Notes under the pieces: model-generated
Database searches by the model: none
Seen by the model: only the letters and a program-made list of their open reading frames with translations
Told to the model about the DNA's origin: nothing
Made by a program: the position numbers and the translations under genes
Source of the DNA: Gammaproteobacteria bacterium
GTDB taxonomy: Bacteria > Pseudomonadota > Gammaproteobacteria > Pseudomonadales > Porticoccaceae
Length of the DNA: 50,693 bases
Direction: 5' to 3'
Assembly (NCBI GenBank): GCA_018069465.1
Contig: JAGPUW010000023.1
Location: 1-50,693, forward strand
Shown here: positions 16,592 through 23,874 of the stretch, one piece after another
Layout: every line of letters starts with the position of its first letter
How positions within the stretch are numbered: position 1 is the first letter of the stretch

Positions 16592-17752
16592 ATGATCGAT
16601 TTTGAACTGCCAATTGACGTGGTCGCATTAAAAGAACGCACCGATGAGTTTATCCGTAATGTAGTCATGCCCTACGAGAAAGACGCACGGCAGGAATATC
16701 ACGGCCCCACGGACGAGCTGCGTATTGAGCTAGTCGCCAAAGCCCGCGAAGCCGGTTTGCTATCGCCCCACGCGCCGAAAGAATACGGCGGATTGGGCCT
16801 CGACCATCGCGCCATGGCGGTGGTGTTTGAGGCGGCGGGCTATTCCACCCTCGGCCCACTGGCGCTGAATATTCAGGCCCCCGATGAAGGCAATACTAAT
16901 TTGCTGCATCAGGTGGCCACGCCCGAGCAAAAAGAGCGTTGGCTGGCACCGATGGTGCGCGGTGAAATGCGCTCAGTGTTTTCCATGACCGAACCGGACA
17001 ATGGCGCGGGTTCAGACCCCTCACTAATGAAAACCACCGCCCGTCCCGATGGCGATGACTACATTATTGAAGGCCGAAAATGGTTTATCACCGGCATGCC
17101 CGGCGCCGGTTATCACATCATTATGGCCAAAACTCTCGACCACGAGGGCAACGATATTGGCGCCACCATGTTTATGTGCGACGCCGATACCCCCGGCATT
17201 GAACAAGTGCGCATGCTCGATACCATCGACAGCAACTCACCCGGTGGGCACTGCGAAGTGGACTACAAGGTGCGAATTCCCGCCAGCCAGATTCTCGGTG
17301 AACTGGGCAAGGGCTTTCGCTACGCACAGGTCAGACTTGGGCCCGCGCGACTCACCCACTGCATGCGTTGGTTGGGCGCGGCACAGCGCTGTCACGACAT
17401 CGCCACCGACTACGCCCGCACCCGCACCGCCTTCGGTAAAGCCATTATCGAACACGAAGGCGTTGGCTTTCAGTTAGCCGATAATAAGATCGACCTGCAA
17501 ACCAGTCGCCTCGTCACCTGGCACGGCTGCTGGATGCTCGATCAAGGCGAAAAGGCGCAGAATGAAACCAGCCTCGCGAAAGTGCATTGCTCAGAAGCCC
17601 TCGGCAGAGTGGTCGATAGATCGATGCAAGTACTTGGCGCAAAAGGTATCTCTACCGATACAGTGATCGAGCGAATTTATCGGGATATTAGGGCTTTCCG
17701 CATTTATGACGGCCCCTCGGAAGTGCATCGCTGGGTGCTGTCTAAATCCTAA
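16592..17752 (+). CDS. Acyl-CoA dehydrogenase (ACAD10/11-like group)
   Basis: A 386-residue FAD enzyme. It has ACAD signature segments FSMTEPDNGAGSDPSLMKTTA (FAD/substrate binding), IIEGRKWFITG, ARTRTAFGKAI and MQVLGAKGISTDTVIERIYRD. The C-terminal YDGPSEVHRWVLSK carries the likely catalytic Glu within DGPSEVHR, as in the ACAD10/11 group. Paired with the upstream APH-type kinase it probably handles phosphorylated or ordinary acyl-CoA during hydroxyacid breakdown. The ATG follows GAGGTAATAGCT. It is the last catabolic gene before the accessory patch. Confidence 0.92.
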   Translation: MIDFELPIDVVALKERTDEFIRNVVMPYEKDARQEYHGPTDELRIELVAKAREAGLLSPHAPKEYGGLGLDHRAMAVVFEAAGYSTLGPLALNIQAPDEGNTNLLHQVATPEQKERWLAPMVRGEMRSVFSMTEPDNGAGSDPSLMKTTARPDGDDYIIEGRKWFITGMPGAGYHIIMAKTLDHEGNDIGATMFMCDADTPGIEQVRMLDTIDSNSPGGHCEVDYKVRIPASQILGELGKGFRYAQVRLGPARLTHCMRWLGAAQRCHDIATDYARTRTAFGKAIIEHEGVGFQLADNKIDLQTSRLVTWHGCWMLDQGEKAQNETSLAKVHCSEALGRVVDRSMQVLGAKGISTDTVIERIYRDIRAFRIYDGPSEVHRWVLSKS

Positions 17753-17776
17753 GACCGGTTAATGGGTGTTGTCGCG

Positions 17777-17886
17777 CAGTTGAAAGTTGAACAGGAATGC
17801 TATCGGTGACGGTCAATGGCAATTGGCGCGTCACCTCCAGATTCAAGGGCCGTGATGCAGAGATTGTTAACTATGAGAGCTTTTAG
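17777..17886 (+). pseudogene. Decayed higB toxin fragment (C-terminal third, frameshifted)
   Basis: Translation of 17777-17802 gives QLKVEQECY. After a one-base frame change, 17803-17886 gives SVTVNGNWRVTSRF followed by DAEIVNYESF and a stop. Together these match the C-terminal beta sheet of HigB/RelE-type RNA-cleaving toxins (typically YSVxVNGNWRxTFxF...DxxxVxYxDYH). The N-terminal two thirds are missing: 17752 is the end of the acyl-CoA dehydrogenase gene. The frameshift and truncation show the toxin is dead. Confidence 0.8.
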
Positions 17887-17903
17887 TTGCGGGATTATCA
17901 CTA

Positions 17904-18197
17904 ATGAATATGCGACCAGCTCATCCTGGTGAGATTCTTAAAGAACTCGTTATCGAGCCGATGGGGCTTACTATCACCAGCGTGTCTGAGCATTTAAATA
18001 TTAGCCGTAAAACCTTATCTAAAGTGCTGAATGGCCGAGGCTCGGCGACCCCCGAAATGGCAATGCGCCTGGAGTTAGCCTTCGAAAAGCCATCAGCCGA
18101 ACACTGGCTCAGGTTACAAAATGCTTATGACCTGTGGTTAGTGCGCGAGCAACAATCACAATTGCATGTGCAGCCTTATGAGGTGAAGTATGCGTAA
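17904..18197 (+). CDS. higA: HigA family antitoxin (XRE-type HTH), orphaned
   Basis: A 97-residue protein of the HigA/VapI antidote family. It opens MRPAHPGEILKELVIEPMGL, the hallmark, then a helix-turn-helix (TSVSEHLNISRKTLSKVLNGR, about residues 29-49) and SATPEMAMRLELAF. HigA normally binds HigB and represses its own operon. Here it lies 17 bases after the decayed higB remnant, so it is intact but without a working toxin in cis. It may still bind DNA or counter related toxins elsewhere. Confidence 0.92.
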   Translation: MNMRPAHPGEILKELVIEPMGLTITSVSEHLNISRKTLSKVLNGRGSATPEMAMRLELAFEKPSAEHWLRLQNAYDLWLVREQQSQLHVQPYEVKYA

Positions 18198-18257
18198 GGC
18201 TTTATTTTCGGATTGAAGACGGGGCTTCAGATGAGTGCTCGGGGTGTGTTAGCCAGG

Positions 18258-18335
18258 TCAGGTTCTTTTGTTCGAATTGTGCCGTGCATTCTTGTTGCGG
18301 GGATGTGATATGGAAAGACTTGACCCCGTTTTTTC
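18258..18335. other. Foreign sequence joined to the truncated IS110
   Basis: Where the transposase match ends, the minus strand continues AAAAAACGGGGTCAAGTCTT. Such a phrase often borders REP-associated (Y1) transposase genes in gammaproteobacteria. I therefore suspect a scrap of a second mobile element at the junction, but no gene is left. Confidence 0.35.
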
Positions 18336-18497
18336 GCAAGCAGGTAATTGAGCCACGAATGCACAGAGTTTTTTCCTGTTTAACTTCTTTTTAATGACGA
18401 CCTGGCCGTTGGCATCGACGCCATGGAGTTGAAAGCTTTGCTTCGCCAAGTCTATTCCTAATACGGCTAATTCACTTTTTACGTTATGATGATTCAT
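18336..18497 (-). pseudogene. IS110-family transposase, N-terminal 54 residues only
   Basis: From ATG 18497 (GTGAGG upstream) the frame reads MNHHNVKSELAVLGIDLAKQ, then SFQLHGVDANGQVVIKKKL, ending at LPAC. GIDLAK with the DEDD-type first Asp and FQLHGVD are diagnostic for IS110 transposases (DEDD catalytic domain). After Cys the match stops abruptly and the frame runs on with unrelated residues to a stop at 18258. The rest of a transposase of roughly 340-400 residues is missing, so it is inactive. Confidence 0.88.
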
Positions 18498-18690
18498 TGT
18501 TTGCCTCACTCTCTTTTGATGTTGAATATCCACTAACATCATGGCTCATTAGAAGCCGTTGCGGGAGTGGGGCGGACCATTCCATTAGGTCTTTCTATAG
18601 CATATTTCCGGTGATAGAGTGCGCCCATGGCTAGACCACTACGATTGCAAATTGTGATAACGAAAGACCTCCCCCTGCTTGTAAACCAAG
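18498..18690 (-). ncRNA. Non-coding end of the IS110 remnant, possible bridge RNA region
   Basis: Upstream of the truncated transposase lie about 190 gene-free bases resembling the 5' non-coding end of IS110-group elements, including GGTCTTTCGTTATCAC on the minus strand. A 9-bp inverted repeat, AGGTCTTTC (18587-18595) and GAAAGACCT (18662-18670), encloses 66 bases that could fold. In IS110-group elements the region upstream of the transposase encodes the bridge RNA that specifies target and donor. Whether this one is intact or transcribed cannot be told from sequence alone. Confidence 0.35.
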
Positions 18691-18757
18691 AAAAAAGGCA
18701 CTAATGCAGCAGTTGTTGACGGGTAAACGCAGAGTTTTAATTTAGGGATTTAAGTTT

Positions 18758-20671
18758 ATGAAGTTAAGGATAAGTAATATTACGTTGAAGAACTTCAAAA
18801 ATTTTGAGGCTATTTCAATACATCCAAATCCGGATTTTAATATCATCATCGGTGAAAATAGTTCAGGAAAATCCACAATTTTTGAGGCGATTCACCTTTG
18901 GGAAAAGTGTTATCAGACCTATATCCTTGGATCAAGGAAAGGTTTTTATAAGGTAAAAAAGACTACTAACAGATACGTCAATTATCAAGACCTAGATTTT
19001 TTAAGAATCACAAAAGATGAAGACTTATTCCATAACCCTAAAGACCCTAATCTTGGTAAATGTGCTGAAATCACTATTGCGCTAACAAATGATGATGAAA
19101 ATGCGGAGACATGGGATCTGGGCTTTAAGGTTACTTGTCCCACCTCTATAGAAAATGCTTTTTTTCGAGTGAGGCCAATAGACGAGGAACAATTTACCGC
19201 CTTTGCGGAAACGTTTTGTAATGCTGGAAAATTTTTAGATGAAGCTATTTTTATTTACCAGACACGTCCAGTTTCAGGTGTTCATCAGTATGAACCATAT
19301 TATAATGAAGCGCAGATTAAGAAAAAGATACAAAAAGGCTCGTCTCACGAAGTATTGAGAAATAAAATAATCTCTAAGAGAAAGGCGATTACGGAGTTGG
19401 AAGTAAGTATTTCAGAGATAGTCGAAAAGGCGGTTAAGTTTACCCTTCCAGCTACTACCAGACGGGATAAGGATGAGTATGTTCGTCTTGATGTTTCTAT
19501 TGATGGTTCTAAGCCATACGATCTGCATTTGCAAGGTAGCGGACTCTTACAAATTATTGAGATACTGGCGACTGTAGAATTTATTGATGCCCCTTTAAAG
19601 CTGTTGCTGGTTGATGAACCTGATTCACATATTCACTCAAAGTTACAAAAAAATTTGTTGTCTCATCTTAGAAAGATTGATCATAATCAATTTTTTGTAA
19701 TTAGTCACAATGATCAATTTGTAACGAATGCTGGTGAAGGTGAAGTTTTCTTCTTAAGTGATAGCACCAAGCAATCCGGTGTTCTAGAACCTATCGATGC
19801 TAGTGGTTTTGATATCATCAAGAATTCGCTTGGCGGCGTGATATTATCACTAGAGCGTTTAAATCAGGCTAAGCACATAGTCTTCGTCGAAGGTAATGAT
19901 GATGCGGATTACCTGCATAAACTTAATAGAAAAATAAAGGATATTTGCCCTGTTCAGGGATGTCTAACGGAGGCGACTTTCTTCCCGCTAAGAGGTAAGG
20001 ACAATATTGTTCAGAAAATAGAATATAACAGTAGAACCCTATCTTCTTTGTTAAAAGAAAAAATATGGAATGCTATTTTCGATAAAGATTTTTCAACCAC
20101 TGAGATTGATGAGCATCTTAAATATTTGATCAGGGGAAAAAGCTGTACGCCACATAGTCATGAAGGGTATTGTATAGAATCGGTTGTTTTTTCAGATAAT
20201 GACATTCTGAAAAAATATTTGTGTTCTCTCGTCGATCACTTGCCGAATGCCGAAACAGGCGGATACATTGATGAGATTTTAGGTCAGATAAAAGCTGATA
20301 TTCGAGATATTGACACTCCGCTTAACAAAGAAGTTGAGATACGTTTCAACGGACAGAAAAAGAATAGACCTGAATTTGAAACCCTACAGTTTGCTGATGT
20401 AATGCGATCATGGTCAGTTGATGGAGTCTTTCAACCAGCACGAGTAATGTCTAAACCCTTGATTAGGGATTTTGTTACTACGCTGGAGTCGAAAGTTCAA
20501 TGTTCCCTGTTTTTGAGAACATCCAACAATGATAATGAGGTTTCCTCGAAGTTGTTTTTGAACTATATCGACTTCGTCGGAACAATCGAAGACGTGATAC
20601 CTTCGTTACGAAAATTATTTATCCAGCTGGGTATTTTGGCTGCTCCTCAAGAGGATCAAAATGAAGATTAG
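18758..20671 (+). CDS. AAA ATPase fused to a TOPRIM-like nuclease domain (OLD / PARIS-like defence protein)
   Basis: A 637-residue protein. Residues 1-350 form an ABC/SMC-type ATPase: KLRISNITLKNFKNF, Walker A IIGENSSGKSTIFEAI (about 31-46), Walker B LKLLLVDEPDSHIHS and the H-loop FFVISHNDQF. From about residue 370 a second domain opens AKHIVFVEGNDDADYLHKL, with the acidic motif of TOPRIM or DUF4435 domains, and IFDKDF gives a D-x-D. OLD nucleases and the AriA/AriB (PARIS) pair share these parts and act against phage. The gene is clearly more AT-rich than its neighbours and adjoins an IS110 remnant, consistent with transfer. The exact family is not settled. Confidence 0.85.
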   Translation: MKLRISNITLKNFKNFEAISIHPNPDFNIIIGENSSGKSTIFEAIHLWEKCYQTYILGSRKGFYKVKKTTNRYVNYQDLDFLRITKDEDLFHNPKDPNLGKCAEITIALTNDDENAETWDLGFKVTCPTSIENAFFRVRPIDEEQFTAFAETFCNAGKFLDEAIFIYQTRPVSGVHQYEPYYNEAQIKKKIQKGSSHEVLRNKIISKRKAITELEVSISEIVEKAVKFTLPATTRRDKDEYVRLDVSIDGSKPYDLHLQGSGLLQIIEILATVEFIDAPLKLLLVDEPDSHIHSKLQKNLLSHLRKIDHNQFFVISHNDQFVTNAGEGEVFFLSDSTKQSGVLEPIDASGFDIIKNSLGGVILSLERLNQAKHIVFVEGNDDADYLHKLNRKIKDICPVQGCLTEATFFPLRGKDNIVQKIEYNSRTLSSLLKEKIWNAIFDKDFSTTEIDEHLKYLIRGKSCTPHSHEGYCIESVVFSDNDILKKYLCSLVDHLPNAETGGYIDEILGQIKADIRDIDTPLNKEVEIRFNGQKKNRPEFETLQFADVMRSWSVDGVFQPARVMSKPLIRDFVTTLESKVQCSLFLRTSNNDNEVSSKLFLNYIDFVGTIEDVIPSLRKLFIQLGILAAPQEDQNED

Positions 20672-20687
20672 TTAGGACACCCACCTG
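20667..20687 (+). repeat. Direct repeat left of the glycerophosphodiesterase gene
   Basis: ATTAGTTAGGACACCCACCT plus G matches 22363-22383 at 20 of 21 positions in the same orientation. It overlaps the stop codon of the ATPase-TOPRIM gene. Similar GGACACCC tracts occur at 22289 and 22543. Confidence 0.75.
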
Positions 20688-20846
20688 AAGCCCCTTTGAA
20701 TGCGCCACATTTTTTCTGCTGCAGGGTTTGTCGTATTTATTTCATGGTCTTGCCATAGAAATATCACCCCTGCGAAATAAACGCCGAGTACTTTGAAGTT
20801 GTGGGCACTTGCCCGCGACGGAAACTTACTGTGGGAGGGTGTTTGA

Positions 20847-22130
20847 ATGAAGAGTTATAAGCGCGTGTTGGCAAGGGCTGGTGCTGTTGGTGTGTTATTG
20901 GCAAGCATGGTGGCGGGCGCCAGTGGCCCTGATCAGTCTCGTGACGTTTTGGAGGCGAAGGGCGGGGCGATGTCTGCCATGAGTGGCAAGGTGCAGTTGG
21001 GGCCGCGTCCGTATTTTCTTATCAATGATATGGATGACAGCGAGCTGAAGGATGAATTGCTGGCTTGTGGTAATCGCAATGTCAGAAAGTCGGATTTCTC
21101 TATTGGACACCGGGGCGCAGGGCTGCAATTTCCTGAGCATACCGAAGAGTCTTACCGCGCTGCAGCACGCATGGGTGCGGGCATCGTCGAGTGTGACGTG
21201 ACTTTCACCAAGGATCAGGAGCTGGTGTGTCGGCACTCTCAGTGTGACCTCCACACTACAACGAATATTCTCGCAACACCGCTGGCTAGCAAGTGCTCGT
21301 CTCAGCCCGATTACAGCAGCGATACGCCTTTTGCCAATGTGCAGTGCTGTACCAGCGACATTACTCTGGCTGAGTTCAAAAGCCTGCAGGGTAAAATGGA
21401 CGCGGCCAACAGCAATGCCACTAACCTGGCTGAGTACCTCAATGCGACACCGGCCTTTCGCACCGATCTTTACTCAGCTAAAGGTACGCTGATGAGTCAT
21501 GCAGAAAGTATCGCCTTGTTTCAGGAGCTGGGCGTGAAATTCACGCCGGAGTTGAAGTCGCCGAGTGTGGCGATGCCTTTTGACGGGCTTACGCAGCAGG
21601 CTTATGCGCAGAAAATGCTCGATGAGTATAAGGCAGCTGGCGTCAATCCGAACAAGGTGTGGGCGCAGTCATTTAATGTTGATGACGTGCGTTACTGGAT
21701 TGCAAACGAGCCAGCTTTCGGTGCGCAGGCCGTTTACCTCGATGGCCGTTACGATAATCCAGCCTTTGATCACACTGATCCCAGCACCTGGCAGCTGAGT
21801 ATGGCCCAGCTTGTTGAAGAGGGTGTGAATATTATCGCCCCACCCATGTGGATGCTGCTTGCCCTGGATGATGAAGGTGAAATCGTGCCTTCTATCTATG
21901 CTAAAGCGGCGAAAGATGCGGGTTTGGACATCATCACCTGGACCTTAGAGCGCTCCGGTCTGTTGCAAAACGGTGGTGGCTGGTATCACCAGACTGTCAC
22001 AGATGCCATTGTGAAGGACGGCGATACGATGGTGGTGTTGGATGTGCTGGCACAGGATGTGGGCGTCATTGGCGTGTTCTCCGACTGGCCTGCGGCTGTG
22101 ACTTATTATGCTAACTGCAAGGGGCTCTAG
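20847..22130 (+). CDS. Secreted glycerophosphodiester phosphodiesterase family protein
   Basis: A 427-residue GDPD-family protein. Residues 1-26 look like a Sec signal (basic start, then [17 protein letters not shown]), so it is probably periplasmic or exported. Catalytic motifs are [18 protein letters not shown] (His-Arg and Glu) and [20 protein letters not shown] (metal-binding Glu-x-Asp and the second catalytic His). TPELKSP and the C-terminal [10 protein letters not shown] also fit. Such enzymes hydrolyse glycerophosphodiesters to glycerol-3-phosphate and an alcohol. There are several Cys residues around 130-170, a possible disulfide-linked insert. It has its own terminator and is bracketed by direct repeats. 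Confidence 0.9.
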   Translation: MKSYKRVLARAGAVGVLLASMVAGASGPDQSRDVLEAKGGAMSAMSGKVQLGPRPYFLINDMDDSELKDELLACGNRNVRKSDFSIGHRGAGLQFPEHTEESYRAAARMGAGIVECDVTFTKDQELVCRHSQCDLHTTTNILATPLASKCSSQPDYSSDTPFANVQCCTSDITLAEFKSLQGKMDAANSNATNLAEYLNATPAFRTDLYSAKGTLMSHAESIALFQELGVKFTPELKSPSVAMPFDGLTQQAYAQKMLDEYKAAGVNPNKVWAQSFNVDDVRYWIANEPAFGAQAVYLDGRYDNPAFDHTDPSTWQLSMAQLVEEGVNIIAPPMWMLLALDDEGEIVPSIYAKAAKDAGLDIITWTLERSGLLQNGGGWYHQTVTDAIVKDGDTMVVLDVLAQDVGVIGVFSDWPAAVTYYANCKGL

Positions 22131-22164
22131 CTCGAACCCTTTAGATGAAGTAGTTGCTAAATGG

Positions 22165-22190
22165 AGCCCCAGCCTTGCTGGGGCTTTTAC
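22165..22190 (+). terminator. Intrinsic terminator after the glycerophosphodiesterase
   Basis: Perfect 9-bp stem AGCCCCAGC (22165-22173) with GCTGGGGCT (22177-22185), a CTT loop, then a short T run. Confidence 0.88.
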
Positions 22191-22196
22191 TTTCAA

Positions 22197-22255
22197 GCCC
22201 AAACCCTCTGCCTTGAAACTACCGACGCAGCCATAGGGCTCTTCACAGTACAGAT
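22197..22255 (-). pseudogene. Copied 59-bp fragment of maf
   Basis: This stretch matches 23292-23350 inside maf at 52 of 59 positions in the same orientation, for example CCTTGAAACTACCG in both. It has no start or reading context. It lies about 1.1 kb from the source, immediately after a terminator. Confidence 0.85.
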
Positions 22256-22690
22256 GTCAGGGCTACCAGGATAGGCTACGGGGCTACGAGGACACCCATT
22301 CTAAGCGCCCCTTAACTTCAGAACAAAGGGGGAAGTCTAACATTACAACATCCGTATTTGACATTAGTTAGGACACCCATCTGTGGCCCCGTATCGTGAG
22401 CCATGCAACTTGGGGTCTTTCTGCGTGTCTTCCTTAAGCCCCCGCCTGATCTCATTATTACGTCGCCACAGATGGCGTTATTGTGAGGCTCTAAAATAAG
22501 TGGGACAGTAGTGAGTTAAAGGCCATTAAGAAATTGTAAGCAGGACACCCGTCATAAACTCAGGCCTGATATTGTCTCTGGGATATTAGGGTGGGTGTTT
22601 TGGCTTCATCCCGTTTCATTTTTACAAGGGCCGGAATGTGGCGCTTGCGGGTGTTTTTTTGAGGTGAGATGATTGCTTTATTAGGAAGTA
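22256..22690. other. Gene-free accessory stretch with GGACACCC repeats
   Basis: No credible gene is seen. It carries short repeats sharing GGACACCC at about 22289 and 22543, plus the 21-base direct repeat at 22363. The repeats resemble tracts that border REP-associated transposase elements in gammaproteobacteria, but no transposase is present. Confidence 0.5.
22363..22383 (+). repeat. Direct repeat right of the glycerophosphodiesterase gene
   Basis: Partner of 20667-20687 (20 of 21 identical). The pair frames the glycerophosphodiesterase gene and its terminator, about 1.7 kb apart. Confidence 0.75.
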
Positions 22691-22716
22691 AAAACCTCGT
22701 AATTGCGGGGTTTTTT
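22691..22716 (+). terminator. Intrinsic terminator
   Basis: AAAACCTCG (22691-22699) pairs with CGGGGTTTT (22706-22714, one G-U pair), followed by more T. No gene is recognised directly upstream, so it may end a transcript from the repeat region. Confidence 0.65.
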
Positions 22717-22747
22717 GGTGCTTGGGTGTGATCAAAGGGTGAGGTGT

Positions 22748-23131
22748 ATGGTGCAAAGAAAGCGTATGGGTTTTGGTGGCCTGATGGTAGGCGTTTCGAT
22801 TGTTGTGATGTTTTGGGTGACTGATGCTCTGGATATTGGTGGGGGCTCGCCACCGAAGCCGGTCGAAAGTTTGGGTGTTGCCCCGGCGGATGCAGGCGGG
22901 AATTGTAGCAATTTGCGTGATGCCGCAAAGGGTGTGATGCAGGCACGGCAGGCGGGGGCAGCAAGGGGTGCTGTCGCTGAGGTGTTAGAGCGGCTGGGCG
23001 AGGATGGTGAGGTGATGCTGGCGCTAGCTTACGGGTACCCGGTGCATGATGAGGTGGAGGACAAAGAGCAGGCGATTGTGGAGTTTGCCGAAGGGATTCA
23101 TACCAAGTGTTTGAGTGTGGTGACGCCGTAG
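22748..23131 (+). CDS. Hypothetical membrane-anchored protein
   Basis: A 127-residue protein from the ATG at 22748, preceded by GGTGAGG. An earlier in-frame start at 22703 would add 15 residues but lies in the upstream terminator. A single hydrophobic helix (about residues 8-26, FGGLMVGVSIVVMFWVTDAL) is followed by a Gly/Pro-rich linker and a helical domain with two Cys: GGNCSNLRDAAKGVMQARQ and, near the end, HTKCLSV. The domain probably sits in the periplasm with a disulfide. I do not recognise a family. Confidence 0.6.
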   Translation: MVQRKRMGFGGLMVGVSIVVMFWVTDALDIGGGSPPKPVESLGVAPADAGGNCSNLRDAAKGVMQARQAGAARGAVAEVLERLGEDGEVMLALAYGYPVHDEVEDKEQAIVEFAEGIHTKCLSVVTP

Positions 23132-23171
23132 CGGTGGGTGGTCTTGCACTGACGTTAGCTAAAAAACTGGC

Positions 23172-23759
23172 TCAACTCAGATGTTCTAAAATTTGGTAGT
23201 CAAACTCTTCAAGCATTTGCCGCAGTCGAATCAGCGGCAGGCCAATAATGGCGGTATTGTCATCACTGCTAATGGCATCGAGCAGGGCGATGCCCAAACC
23301 CTCGGCCTTGAAACTACCGGCACAGTCATAGGGCTGTTCACAGCGCAGATAGCTGTCGATATCACTGTTAGACAGCTCGCGAAACACCACTTTGGTGGTC
23401 ACTGAGTCGGTGATGGCCTCGCCCGTTTTTGTATTGAACACGCAAAGGCCGGAATGAAAGTCGACGTGCTGGCCGGACAATGCCTGTAACTGCTGATAGG
23501 CATTGGCGTAATTACCGGCTTTATTCACGCTTTGCCCCTGGCATGAGGCGACCTGGTCGGAGCCGATGATCAGGTGTTCGTTAAAATCACTAGCCAGTAC
23601 CTGGGCCTTGGTGGCGGAGAGACGCCGGGCCAGCTGTTGCGGCTTTTCTCCGGCTAATGGCTGTTCGTCGACCTCGGGCGCCTGCCAACTAAACGGAACG
23701 CGCAGGCGGGAAAGTAATTCGCGCCGATAGGGGGAGGAAGAGGCAAGCAGCAGTTTCAT
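23172..23759 (-). CDS. maf: Maf family nucleotide pyrophosphatase (YceF-type)
   Basis: A 195-residue Maf/HAM1-fold house-cleaning pyrophosphatase that removes modified nucleotides. The N-terminal LLLASSSPYRRELLSRL phosphate-binding segment, EVDEQPLAGEKPQQLARRLS, IIGSDQVA with the catalytic Asp, and GSFKAEGLGIALLDAI all fit. The position divergent from yceD-rpmF is that of YceF, which prefers 7-methyl-GTP in E. coli. That specificity is inferred from context. A degenerate copy of part of this gene lies at 22197. Confidence 0.92.
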   Translation of the reverse strand: MKLLLASSSPYRRELLSRLRVPFSWQAPEVDEQPLAGEKPQQLARRLSATKAQVLASDFNEHLIIGSDQVASCQGQSVNKAGNYANAYQQLQALSGQHVDFHSGLCVFNTKTGEAITDSVTTKVVFRELSNSDIDSYLRCEQPYDCAGSFKAEGLGIALLDAISSDDNTAIIGLPLIRLRQMLEEFDYQILEHLS

Positions 23760-23836
23760 ATTTTGTACGCCGTTTTAGTGTCGTTTGAGGTTGTTTCAAT
23801 GAACGGGCTGCAGAGGACAAAAATGTGTAATTTTCT

Positions 23837-23865
23837 TTGACAGATCAAGGTCATATCCCTAGAAT
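23837..23865 (+). promoter_or_regulatory. Sigma-70 promoter of yceD-rpmF
   Basis: TTGACA (23837-23842), a 17-base spacer and TAGAAT (23860-23865) form a near-consensus promoter. Transcription should start about 23872, only about three bases before the yceD ATG at 23875, which predicts a leaderless or almost leaderless message. Confidence 0.7.
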
Positions 23866-23874
23866 TGCGCGCCT

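Noticed and set aside
22560-22964. A 134-residue leftward frame opposite the orphan membrane protein
   Set aside because: Pro/His-rich without a membrane or domain pattern. The rightward frame has a ribosome site, a membrane helix and a plausible soluble domain.
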